Source of the DNA: Portunus trituberculatus
Taxonomy: Eukaryota > Arthropoda > Malacostraca > Decapoda > Portunidae
Direction of reading: 5' to 3'
Length of the DNA: 64,000 bases
NCBI RefSeq assembly: GCF_017591435.1
Contig: NC_059294.1
Location: 16,543,559-16,607,558 of the forward strand
The translations under genes and the position numbers were made by a program. This document shows, piece after piece, positions 1-11,900 of this stretch. A model generated the notes under the pieces. That model searched no databases. It was not told the origin of the DNA and saw only the letters and a list, made by a program, of their open reading frames with translations. Every line of letters starts with the position of its first letter. The stretch's first letter is position 1.

Positions 1-250
1 CTAATTGGACCTCGCCTGCTAGGGCATTAAACTAACCTAATGTAACTTAGCCCCCCCCCTTCTCGACCCCTCCACTAGGGCATTAACCTAATTTAACATA
101 ACCTAACCTAATGTAACCTAATTGTAGGGGCTGAGTTTCCCCTGGACTCCCCCCCCCACTAGGGCATTAACCTATCATAACCTAACCTAAGCTAACTTAT
201 ACGGAGGGGGGGCGCAGCCCCCCGTGAACCCCCCATTAGGGTGTTAACCT
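1..250. repeat. Degenerate CCTAA-rich tract alternating with G/C homopolymer blocks
   Basis: Short runs of CCTAACCTAA-like sequence alternate with CCCCCCC blocks and the recurring phrase 'ctagggcattaa'. The mirror image (TTAGG-like) lies at about 6480-6740. The unit resembles the arthropod telomere unit TTAGG but is never in an uninterrupted array. It forms the tips of the fold-back arms, so I read it as part of the element rather than a telomere. Confidence 0.5.
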
Positions 251-490
251 AGTGCTAACAAGGAACCTAAAAAATGATAACGTTATGCCTCTCGAGTGGC
301 AGCGCGTGATTGGAGGGATTAGCTCTATAGATACCATGAAATTCTTATATGCCGCTACTCACAAATCCCTGTTTATACCCACAAATCTGTTACAAACAAT
401 TGAAAATCATTTCAGTGTTTACTCTTGACTGGTGCAGAGCTCGCTGGACTTAGAAAACTTCCTACTTCCCGGAACTCTCAAGTGCTATGA

Positions 491-935
491 CTAGTCCTGA
501 AGCCACAATGTAGTCCTGTGGCACTTTGTATGTGCTCTCAGTTTTATTGCTGAATATTGTTAATTCGACCCTGCTCTACATTTTTAGCTTGGGTAGACAT
601 CGTCAAAATCCGGCATAACCCCTACAGACGCCATTTTCCAAAATGGCCGCCAAAAATATTATTTCATCCATAACTTCGTACGCAGTTGGGGTAAAATGAT
701 CAGACTTGGTGCTTAATGTAGGTTTTCATGGGCGAGGATTACGATGGAATAGGTGCCAGCAAGATATAATGAAGCCATTTTCCAAAATGGCCGCCAAAAC
801 TGTTTTGGATGTTGCAAAATGATCACCTCACATAATTCCGGATATATTTGTCGCATAAATAAAGTTTTATTCTAAATATGTGTTTTAGGACCAAGGAATT
901 CAATAGCATCGGTGCCATTACGTTCTATTGTACCT
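491..935 (+). repeat. Left terminal inverted repeat of the nuclease element
   Basis: It matches the reverse complement of 4200-4637 along its length, with scattered substitutions and indels that increase inward. It contains two short palindromic blocks of the type cattttccaaaatg at about 632 and 778. Confidence 0.7.
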
Positions 936-1560
936 TTTTTTGCCAAAATGGCCAAAACCAAATGACAGGAAGAGCATATTGGTGTACAAATTTAAATTCA
1001 AGTAGAAAACATTTATTCTAATATGTAATGTATTCACGCTTACTCATCAATGAAGCTTCAGAAGCTTCACTAGTACCAAGCATTTGACTTATAGGGCTAA
1101 ACTTCCCAATCAATCAATCAATCAATCAATAGAGCAGTCAATCAGCCAATTTAAGAATCAATATATCAATAAATGAAACATGAACCACAATATGACATAG
1201 AGCAACAAAACAGCAGTTAATCAATGTCTGTAGGCAACAACAATCATGGAACATGGAACAAGCATGGAATACTGCACACGAATTTTAATTTGTCAATCAA
1301 ACACTAATGAAACATGACACAGACAGGCATATCATTGGTTAACTTTAGTGTCCGTGTAACAATAAACAATATGCAATACAAGATACATTGTAAAGATAGT
1401 TGCAAATATTAACATGTGAAGCATGTTTTAATCATCAGTCAAACATGTGTACGATGACACAGACCAGCAGAACATCACTTTTAACAATAGCTACAAGGTG
1501 AAGGACAGTAGTAGAATCAAGATTCACACAAAATCAAATTCAAATGCAGTGTTCACGTGA

Positions 1561-3403
1561 TTACATTGAAGAGGTCTGGTTTTGACATCGAGCATCACAC
1601 TTACAAAACACGCAGCAGGACATACTTTCATTCTTGCACTTGCACCTTGACGTGGCACATGCTTGGCAGCCACACAGTGTGAGCATTTTCTCCGGAACTG
1701 GATGGAGAAATTTTGTTGGCAGCAAAGTACCACTCTCATCAAGTTGCCAACCAAAATGTTGTGGCTCGGGTATGACTGGTGGCTGGTCTAGGATCACTAG
1801 ACAGGTCCGGATTCTCCAGAAAGCTCTCAGAATATGACCCCTAACAGCACTGGATGTAGGAGCCAAGCATGATATGGAAACTTTTCGTTTGAATTCAATG
1901 AATCTAAGCTCATCGAATGATGTTGCTTTGGTGCTGGGGCTCCACACCTTCAGGAGGTAAGTTTCTACCGCATGGATATCCTCATCGGATAGCATGCCAC
2001 TCTCTCGAACTCAATGAGATGCTTCTCTGGCTCTGCTCGAAGAGCTGCAGCTTTTGTCCCTATCTTGCTAGTGACATCATCGCCAGTCACAATGTGTGCT
2101 TTCAACAAGACTTTGCACAGCAATGGACCCATTTTTTGAGCTGCATCATGTAATGGCAGAAAGCGTCTTTTTTCTCCAGTGCCAAAACTTATCCAGAGTT
2201 CCTTTAGACCATTATGTTGCATAGTGTGGAAAAACCGAAGTGCGAGGCACACAACATCAGTGTCATTGGAGAGTATGACAACCCTCTCAGTGCCCTGGGT
2301 CACGGCCCACATCATGTGTGGTACCAGTCTGAGATCTGCTTCCTCCAGCTCATTGTGTAGTTCTGGAAGTATTGTGTTCCCTTGGACTTGCAGTGGTTCT
2401 AGACACTGATCTGGCAACACCATGCCACTGAGAACAACGTCCACTGGGATGTCCAGTTTGGGTGCCACTTGACGTGCAAAGTGTTGAAGTTTTACTTTGT
2501 TTGAGCTTGAAGCCCAGAACTTGTCCAATTGCTTGGGGATAGAAGTATCCTCAGTTATGCTCGCAACCTCAATGGCTGCCACATTTGTGCTGCGCCTTTG
2601 CCTTTCAAGTTCCTTCACAGACTGTTCAGGGTAGCTGTCAAATACAACATGCAACTGCGACTTGTCACACATCTTTGATGCAGAGATGAACACTGTAGAA
2701 ACTGCCTGCTTGAACGTCTGGAATTTTATCAAAGGCAGCATTCGGATGCGAGCCATAAAGTCCACAATGACAGAAGTTGACATTGCACACTGTTCAATTC
2801 TTGGTTTGCAAGCATCGAAATCAAGCAATTTCTGAAGTTCTCTTATCAGCACGTGTTTCACTGGTTTGCTGGTAGTATCTGCATCGAACAGCGGACAGTC
2901 GGGCGTGAGGTCATGTTTCAGGACATCCTGAACAGACATTCCTCTAGACAAAGCAATCTGCATCTGCCTCTGGCCTTCAAAGGATGCCTTTGTGTAGCTA
3001 TCTTGGAGGAAACAACTGTTGTGACTTTCGCTTCTGCTGAGAATTTTGGGAGATTGGTCTTGGAGATTGGCTCAAAGATTTTCTTCTCTTTCCTGACTAG
3101 CCTCTCTGCCCTGAACTCCTGAAACCTCACACCACCATGGTCAAGGGCATTTAATAGCCTCTGAGCAACCGGTCTGTCGACACACTGCTTTGTTAGGAAA
3201 TTATGCAGCTGCACATTTTGTGTAACCTGGAAGGGGTTTCCATGTGCTCGAACGAAGTCCAGTAGCCTGGTGACATTGGCATTGAACTTCTCTCCCTTCT
3301 TACCGGTCAACTCATGGTGGGATACATCACAGTGGCTCATGACATTGGAGTTGGTGAGTTTGCGAAAGACGTTACTGATGGCCAGAACCTCATGATAAAC
3401 CAT
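1561..3403 (-). pseudogene. PIN/FEN-like nuclease with C-terminal CXC cysteine-rich domain, frameshifted
   Basis: Three overlapping minus-strand ORFs (3403-2918, 2963-1965, 1995-1561) read as one protein of about 610 residues with two frameshifts, which may be mutations or sequence errors. The middle ORF has the acidic pattern of PIN/5'-nuclease folds: a VDF-type Asp, then EEADLRLVPH, then LSNDTDVVCLAL, then TGDD. The last ORF ends in a CXC/tesmin-like run with CGCQAC, CKCK and CKC motifs. From memory, similar proteins occur in many copies in cnidarians and other animals as uncharacterised proteins; that is unverified. The ORF lies inside the inverted repeats, so it is the natural candidate for the element's enzyme, though a DNA transposon driven only by a PIN-type nuclease is not an established class that I know of. 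Confidence 0.55.
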
Positions 3404-4199
3404 CTGCCATTCACAAACGTAAGCACTTCTCTTGGTTTGACCAATGATTCCACCTGCGCTCTTCTGTGAGAAGTGAAGTGACTAATCAGTTATGAGATCA
3501 CTCACACGGTCACAGGTACAAAATGGCTACAAAGATAGATTTCTTTCTAGAATATTTGATCAAGACTACAACAAACGTGAAAGATTATTGATTAAACGTG
3601 TGAATAAGACAGCAGTAGGAACGATCATATACACAAATCAGCAGCGCACATACCACGAAATGTGCTACCACTGTATCGAATGAGCAAGCAAATAAACACG
3701 TGTAGAGCACTGCAGACTCAACCTTTAGAAGCTACAGTCAAGAGCGATTAAGAGAAACCGAACATTGTAGCTTGGAATATTTCTCACACAAAGCATAGAA
3801 ATAAAATTCTAGTCTTGTCTTGAAATACAATAAACATGCAATCAAATACCAGTAGAACGAGCATACTTTGCTAGTTTTACCAGCAAATACGAAAAGCCAA
3901 AGAAGAAGACAAGTGCATGTCGACTTCCAACGATCTCTGCTGTAACAGAATAGTGGCCTAGTGACGTCATTAAGCTGAACACCATACTGCCACCTTGTGT
4001 ATTTGTCAAAAAAAATAATCTACTTCTAATTATAATCAGTTTTGTGTTTTAACAAACTTTATGGCCAAAGTCAGTTATTCTTCCATAAAAAACAAAAAAC
4101 AATATCGTCACCCCGAGTGTCACATTTATTTTTATCTTACCTTGACTTGAAATGCAAGCTTGTGATTTTCAATTTTGGGGAAAAGCTGTGTAACAAAAC

Positions 4200-4637
4200 T
4201 ACATACAAGGCACCAATGCCATCAAGTTTCTTTAGCCTAAGAACATATATTCAGAATAAAATCTGACATCTCAGTGGCAAATATATTCGGAGTTATGTGA
4301 GGTGGTCATTTTGCAACATCTAAAACAGTTTTGGCGGCCATTTTGGAAAATGGCTTCATTATATCTTGCTGGCACCTATTCCATCGTAATCCTCGCCCAT
4401 GAAAACCTACATTTAGCACCAAGTCTGATCATTTTACCCCAACTGCGTACGAAGTTATGGATGAAATAATATTTTTGGCGGCCATTTTGGAAAATGGCGT
4501 CTGTAGGGGTTATGCCGGATTTTGACGATGTCTACCCAAGCTAAAAATGTAGAGCAGGGTCGAATTAACAATATTCAGCAATAAAACTGAGAGCACATAC
4601 AAAGTGCCACAGGACTACATTGTCGCTACTGGACTAG
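4200..4637 (-). repeat. Right terminal inverted repeat of the nuclease element
   Basis: Reverse complement of 491-935. The outermost ~20 bp differ at several positions, but the next ~330 bp are close to identical by eye. Confidence 0.7.
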
Positions 4638-4902
4638 ACGGCCAAACTAGACGCTTGCGGCTCAATTATTTTTTTATGTTTACGGCAAGGTCACCAAGCC
4701 TTCTACATATGTGAGTTTCGTGTTTATACGTGAAATAGACCTTTTAAAAGATTAACTAAATTGTTTTATAATACGTGAGCGCCTATGGCGGTGTTGAGAC
4801 CAAATAATAGAGGTGAATAGAGCCTTAAGATCCCAGGTATCACTTCCCCTGTCACATTTTCCTACTTTATAAGGTAGTACAGGTAATGTACCCAGTATCC
4901 AT

Positions 4903-5126
4903 TATTTTTTTTATTTTTTTTTGTACCATGTGGGCTTTTCACGGGAATTTCTTGGCTAAAGGGGATACTTTTTAGGGTACCTCCTATCTTAAAGCCTACC
5001 CGCTAGGAAACCGTTGCCCCTAGTGAGGAAGCCCAACCTACACTCAGACCGTGGACAGGATTCGAACCCGTGCGCTTGGAGACCTCTAGGATCCCAAACC
5101 ACGCATGGTTCCACTGTACCACTGTA
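4903..5126 (-). mobile_element. tRNA-derived SINE (minus strand)
   Basis: Read on the minus strand it has a tRNA-like head with a B box (GGTTCGAATCC, complement at 5058-5068), a body of about 130 bp and an A-rich tail (T-run at 4903-4922). The right arm of the surrounding fold-back (around 5945-5965) shows the same flanks without the insert, which supports a retroposed origin. Confidence 0.75.
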
Positions 5127-5233
5127 CACAATATGCCAGATAAGCCGTTACACCACTAGTGACTGCTTGTCATTCAGTAGTTACATTGGCAGAGACATTT
5201 TTGCTGTGGATTCCCTCAAATTATTGCACTGTC

Positions 5234-5842
5234 AAAGGCGTTTTCAGTAGCACCTTGCCCAAAGCGAACGGTCCTAAAAGCGTTCGCCTTTGGCGCCCCA
5301 AAGGCGAACGCTTTTCAAGATATGTTCGCTTGTGTTAGCTTTCAAAGTCACGTGATTGCGAACACTTACGGTGATTGGCTGTGAGACGAGTTACTAACTC
5401 TGTAAGTTTTAAATCAATAAAATATACTATTATGAGGAGCATGAAGATATGATAAGTATTATCATGTAAAGGAAATACATTTAGTAACGGTTTACTGATA
5501 TTGAAATTCATAAGAATTCTCCTTGCAGTTTGAATTAAATGAAAACAGAGTCTTGCACTCTCGAGACATCTGGGACTACGCACTCTGGATGGACCACGGT
5601 TCACACTTGTTCACGCTACTCATTTCAAAGCTTGTGACTTCGACTTGGATTTTCAGTTATATGAGAATCTCGTATGTTACGCATTATCTAAGCACATTAA
5701 TTGTAAAATATAAATATGATGGGATATTTGCACTATTACTTGATAATGACATAAGGTTATAGCAATATTGCGGAAGCTTTGGGTATATTTTTTAATGGTG
5801 GTGCTCTGAAAACTTTGGGCGAACGAACACACATCATGGCCT
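5234..5842. repeat. ~600-bp repeat, copy 1 (loop of the fold-back)
   Basis: It is inverted relative to 7322-7953 and similar along nearly its full length. Its ends carry small hairpins built from gcgaacg/cgttcgc words next to the motif ttttcagtagcac. No convincing protein is encoded. It behaves like a non-autonomous element. Confidence 0.6.
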
Positions 5843-6479
5843 CTTTGACAGTGCAATAATTTGAGGGGATCCACAACAAAAATGTCTCTGCCAATGTAAC
5901 TACTGAATGACAAGCAGTCACTAGTGGTGTAGCGGCTTATTTGGCATATTGTGTATTAATGGATACTGGGTATATTACCTGTAATACCTTATAAAGTAGG
6001 AAAATGTGACAGGGGAAGTGATACCTGGGATCTTAAGGGCTCTATTCACCTCTATTATTTGGTCTCAGCACCGTCATTGGCGCTCACGTATTATAAAACA
6101 ATTTAGTTAGTCTTTTTAAAGGTTCGTTTCACGTACAAACACGAAACTCACATATGTAGAAGGCTTGGTGACCTTGCCGTAAACATAAAATATTTGAGTC
6201 GTAAGCATCTAGTTTGGCCGTCAGTTTCTTAAGTCCAGTGAGCTCTGCACCAGTCAAGAGTAAACACTGAAATGATTTTCAATTGTTTAAAACAGATTTG
6301 TGGGTATAAACAAGAATTTGTGGGTAGCGGCATATAAGGATTTCATGGTGTATCTATTAGAGCTAATTCCTCCAATCATGCGCTGCCATTCGAGAGGCAT
6401 AAGTTTATAATTTTTTAGGTTCCTTGTTAGCACTAGGTTAACACCCTAACGGGGGGGAGGGGGTTCACTGGGGGCTGCG

Positions 6480-6740
6480 CCTCCCCTCCGTATAGGATAG
6501 CTTAGGTTAGGTTATGATAGATTAATGCCTTAGCGTGGTTTGGGGAGGATCCAGGGGAGACGCAGCCCCCACAATTAGGTTAGGTTAGCTTAAATTAGGT
6601 TAATGCCCTAGCGGAGGGGTCCAAGGGGGTCTAAGTTACATTAGGTTAGTTTAATGCCCTAGCAGGTGGGGTCCAGTTAGGTTATATTAGAAATTAGGTT
6701 ATGTTAAGTTAGATTAGGTTATATTTGGTTAGATTAGGTT
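6480..6740. repeat. Degenerate TTAGG-rich tract
   Basis: Runs of taggttaggtta interleaved with G-rich blocks and 'ttaatgccctagc'. It is the mirror image of the first 250 bases and marks the right tip of the fold-back. Confidence 0.5.
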
Positions 6741-6934
6741 GGAAAAACTTGAAATATTATTGAAAATTTCCGTATTTTTTTTTTTTTTTTTAATGCTCAT
6801 ATTGTGTTTTTTTCCTCACAAAACTCCCGATTCCCCACAGGCTGTGGCCCAAGCTTGTTTGGGGGGAAATAGAGGGGAAGGGAGGGACAGACTTATTATA
6901 AAGAATTACCAAAAGTTTTTTTTACACTTAACAG

Positions 6935-7073
6935 ATTTACCTGTGACGTCTGTGACAAGATGTTTTTGAACAAGGTAGACGCAGATCTGTGCTACAAAAA
7001 TCATTTGGACATGTGCATCCAGCCTCTGTCGCATGTACCAGGGCCGTCAGAAAATATTCCCTGCATAAATTAA
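6935..7073 (+). CDS. Candidate terminal exon with C2HC (UBZ-like) zinc finger
   Basis: A pyrimidine-rich stretch ending in ACAG at 6934 precedes an open frame that begins in phase (a, then ttt acc tgt) and ends at TAA 7071-7073. The 45 codons contain CDVCDKMF and NHLDMC, giving a C-x2-C-x16-H-x3-C arrangement like ubiquitin-binding UBZ fingers. An ATTAAA hexamer overlaps the stop. The upstream exons would have to lie left of or within the transposons, and none was found. It could be a last exon, a captured fragment or chance; I did not identify the parent protein. Confidence 0.3.
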
Positions 7074-8391
<1,318 letters not shown>

Positions 8392-8658
8392 CGCGTTTTC
8401 CTCTTGTGGCAAATGTCATTATGCTCTCATTTATTTGTCAATAAATCTTTAAAACGGTTTTCTTATCGATAAGATATAAACTAGTCAGTCATGGAGATTT
8501 AGGTAGCTACCTACACTGATTATAACAAGTATAAATGTTATTGGTGAAATAAACCCCCCCCCCAGTTTTTTACTAATGATGTATAAGGAAAATAAAAAAA
8601 AACTAACTAATTATACTTATATAATCGACAAACAGATACAATGAAAAAAAAAACAATG

Positions 8659-8766
<108 letters not shown>

Positions 8767-8923
8767 CATAAAGGACTGATAATATGACAAGAATATATTT
8801 GATTATTTTGATGACAATGGGGGAGGGAGGGAGGGAGTGAGCAGGGAGTGTGGTGACGAGGAGAGAGAGAGAGAGAGAGAGACGAGCCGGGGCACACGAT
8901 TCTGTGGTGCAATTGACAGGGAC

Positions 8924-8963
8924 ATGGCGACCATCCTTTCACAATACAGCACGACAGGGTTTT
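8924..8963 (+). CDS. UBAC2: UBAC2 coding exon 1
   Basis: ATG at 8924 encodes MATILSQYSTTGF plus one base. The donor is t|gtaagt at 8964. The leftover T joins AC of exon 2 to give the Tyr of the conserved YKAP motif, which is what fixes this exon to the gene despite its short length. Confidence 0.8.
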
Positions 8964-11900
8964 GTAAGTGGAGAGCTGTGTGGGAAAGTGTATGAAGTAA
9001 CGAATGAGAGTGGGGTGTGCCTGAGGGTGTGTGGTGGTGGTGCTGGCAGTAGTACATGTATAATAGCTGTCAGATTCTTGGGGGAAGTGATGCAGTGATG
9101 GATATTAAATTAGTTTCGTGAGTCACAAACTACTAGTGTTGTTGTTGTTTTTTCTATGTCATTCTTGGACATATGTGACTTTTGGATTTCAAGGCTTTTT
9201 TTGTAATTCATAGGTGCTTACCCTCACAGCCAACCACTATTACGAATAATTTACTAAAGATTAAACGTATTTATGTACGAGGATGATAGGAAGAAAGAGG
9301 GGTCGAACATTTTTCAAATAGTGACAGCCATGTATTGGCCTGATGGCCTCTTGCAGCTTCCCTGATTTTCTCATCTTCCTTTGGATTACTCAACATCATC
9401 AACATTTTTTCTTCTGGCCCCCTTAATAGAGGCTCTAAAGAATTATATGCATGTCATATTATAGGGAAGCTGTGATACATTAGTTTGCACTTCAGTCATC
9501 TTGCATTGTAGATGGCAGTGTGCTAATAATTGATTAATGTTATTGGTTAATATTTACTATTACTCGTCGTCAGGAACTCATGACGTGACGACAATTTGTG
9601 GTAGTATCCTCACTGTACTTTACGTTTGTGAAGTATTTTTCATGCGGTTGATTATTATTGTCCTGCATTAAAAAATCAACACTGCACCAAAAACAGAGTT
9701 AAGTTAGGTTTAGGATTAGGTTAGATTAGATTGGATTGAGTGTTTTGATTTAGTTGGCCAGATAATCCGAAATAGAGCCAATTTCACATTTCACAAAAAG
9801 CTTAAGGGGACAAATTGCCTCATGTGGTAATTTTTCCTGAATAGATAATAAATGTGGACTGTATCAGTATTGTTATGTAGAGTTCATGAAATTGTAGATT
9901 AAGTTGTAAGGACAAAGTTTGCTGATGCCTACTCATCCAAAAAACTCCAGATATCCATTAGAGATTGATATGTGTGTCTTTAAACTGTGAAGGGGGCAGG
10001 GTTGCATAGTTGGTTAAGCTTGCTTGTGTTCGGGCCTCCGGTCTAGGTAGCCTGTGTTCAAATCCTTGCCAAACCTAGTTGCCTGGTGGGAGGTTTAGTG
10101 TTCTCCCGTTAACCATAGCGGTGCCATATGACCTAAGCTGTTGTGGCACCTGTGGAATAATTTTCATTTCCATTTCTAAACTGTGATGGGTAACTTAAGA
10201 ATATATCACTATCAGTCTATGTATTAATCAATCTTTTTAATTCCTTACTTCTGGAAACATGTCTTGAAGGGTCTAACTATGCAAAAGTGCTGTTACTCTA
10301 CCATTTTCACACACGTTTACCTTTATCTTGAACAGTAAAACCTCTGAATATGTATAAAATTACTTTATACAGGGAATTTATATCCTGAAAATTTATATCC
10401 AGAGTAAAATTGTACATGGAAAGTACAAAAAGGAGAAAGAAAACCCTCTCTTGTAACACACACAACATGCACAATAACAATAATTTTTAGCACATGAAGG
10501 GATTATTCATAGTAATGAATATTACTGAAAGTATTATGTGAGAAAATATTATTAAAATAAAAAGAAACAAAGACGAAGATTTTGCTGCTCATGCTTTTCA
10601 ATCATCTTCAATGCAATGGGGATGAGATCTTTCATCCATCTACTAGGGACCATTAGATTCTTTCCTGACATCATAGATGGCATTGGAAAGAGCGGGAAAA
10701 GAGCACAAAAATAGTAAGTTATAACACCACTCATCATGTTATAGCAACATGTGATGCAGATGTACTGCAGACAAACAAAGTTTATTGTGAGATAATCTAC
10801 TCTCAGAATCCATTAATAGTATTCAAGGAATAAACTTCCCAAATCCTTATTATATATATATTTATTTGTTATGTTTCATTACAAGAGACAGAAGCATATT
10901 CTTATTTTTATTAAAAATTATGTTTATATGCCATTCAGATTCAGAAAAATTCATGTTCAAACTTCAATGTTTTGTTTAGAGATTCAACAGTATTTTCACT
11001 TTTCAATTTCTGTCACATACACTTTCCATACAAACTCCCGCGGCCTTGCTGCACAAGGCTTTCTTCTTCCTCTCACTCCTATTCTGTCCAATTCTCTTAT
11101 GCAAGAGTTAACCAGTATTCTCAATCATTCATACCCTTCTCTGCTAAACTCTGGAACTCCCTTCCTGCCTCAGTATTTCCATCCTCCTATGACCTAACTT
11201 GTCTTAAAAGGGAGGTTTCAAGACATTTGTCCCAGACTTTTGGTTAATTCTTTTTTATCTTTAAAGCAACTGGCATTCAAGTATTTTTATTATTTTTTAA
11301 TTTTTTTTTTTTATCTTTTGTTGCCCTTGGCCGGCTTCCCCTCTTGCATAAAAAAAAAAAAAATAAAAATCTCAAGCAGCTTCTCTGTACAGGATTAAAT
11401 CTCTAAAATCCTTGTAAGCGATTTCATTTTGAGTTTTAGATAATAAATAACTTTAAACATTATAAGAACACCAGAGAGTGAAGCTACAGCTGACATGGAT
11501 ATTGTGTTGCAGACAAAGCACCCGTGAGTAAGGGCCTGATGGGATGTATGTTCCTCACCTGCACTGCCCTCAATGTGCCGCTGCTTGCACACCTCCGCAA
11601 ATACCTCATCTGCAAGTTGCCAGATGTCTTCCTGAAAGGAGAGGTCTGTCATAGTAGTATGCAGAACCGTTTTATACACTATTATGTCTGGAGTCATTGT
11701 AATTCAATTGAGTTGAGAATGCTTTGCATGCAGAAACTTTTTATCTTCATTAATTCATCATTACAGTTTAATGAAATATTAAGGATATTGATTAGTTAAT
11801 TGATTTTATTGAGTTTATCACTAAATTTTAAACTAAATATCATACTGCATTAGAAACTAAAAAATTGTTTAATATGTTTTATTTCATCTTTCAGATTTGG

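Larger units (their letters stand above)
491..4637 (-). mobile_element. TIR-bounded element encoding a PIN/FEN-like nuclease
   Basis: The element starts with ctagtcc at 491 and ends with its complement ggactag at 4637. The two ends are inverted copies for roughly 440 bp (491-935 and 4200-4637), including paired 'ccattttccaaaatggc' blocks. The only coding region between them is the broken PIN-like ORF at 1561-3403. The insertion interrupts the left arm of the surrounding fold-back element; the matching right arm at about 6220-6235 gives an approximate empty site, with some extra left-flank bases. No clean target-site duplication is visible. No DDE, Tyr or Rep domain was recognised, so autonomy is unproven. 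Confidence 0.65.
1..6700. mobile_element. Large fold-back (palindromic) element, interrupted by other insertions
   Basis: The left arm (1-490 resuming at 4638-5233) is the reverse complement of the right arm (about 5843-6700). Matched landmarks are the CCTAA-rich ends, the block around 300-460 against 6225-6400, the block 4650-4900 against 5960-6220, and the block 5150-5233 against 5843-5935. The left arm is broken by the TIR element at 491-4637 and by a SINE at 4903-5126; the right arm shows the uninterrupted sequence at both places. The loop (5234-5842) is a separate repeat that recurs near 7.3-7.95 kb. No transposase is visible in the loop. The left end may lie outside the window. Confidence 0.7.

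Noticed and set aside
1..250. Chromosome-end telomere
   Set aside because: The CCTAA units are degenerate, interrupted and mirrored at 6.5 kb as part of a transposon arm.
5030..5126. Possible tRNA genes at 5030-5126, 9990-10070 and 36937-37015
   Set aside because: Box A/B promoters are present, but each is joined to a SINE body and A-rich tail, and the tRNA fold is degraded.
10552..10737. Short minus-strand frame in UBAC2 intron 1
   Set aside because: 61 codons, no motif, no splice or promoter support.
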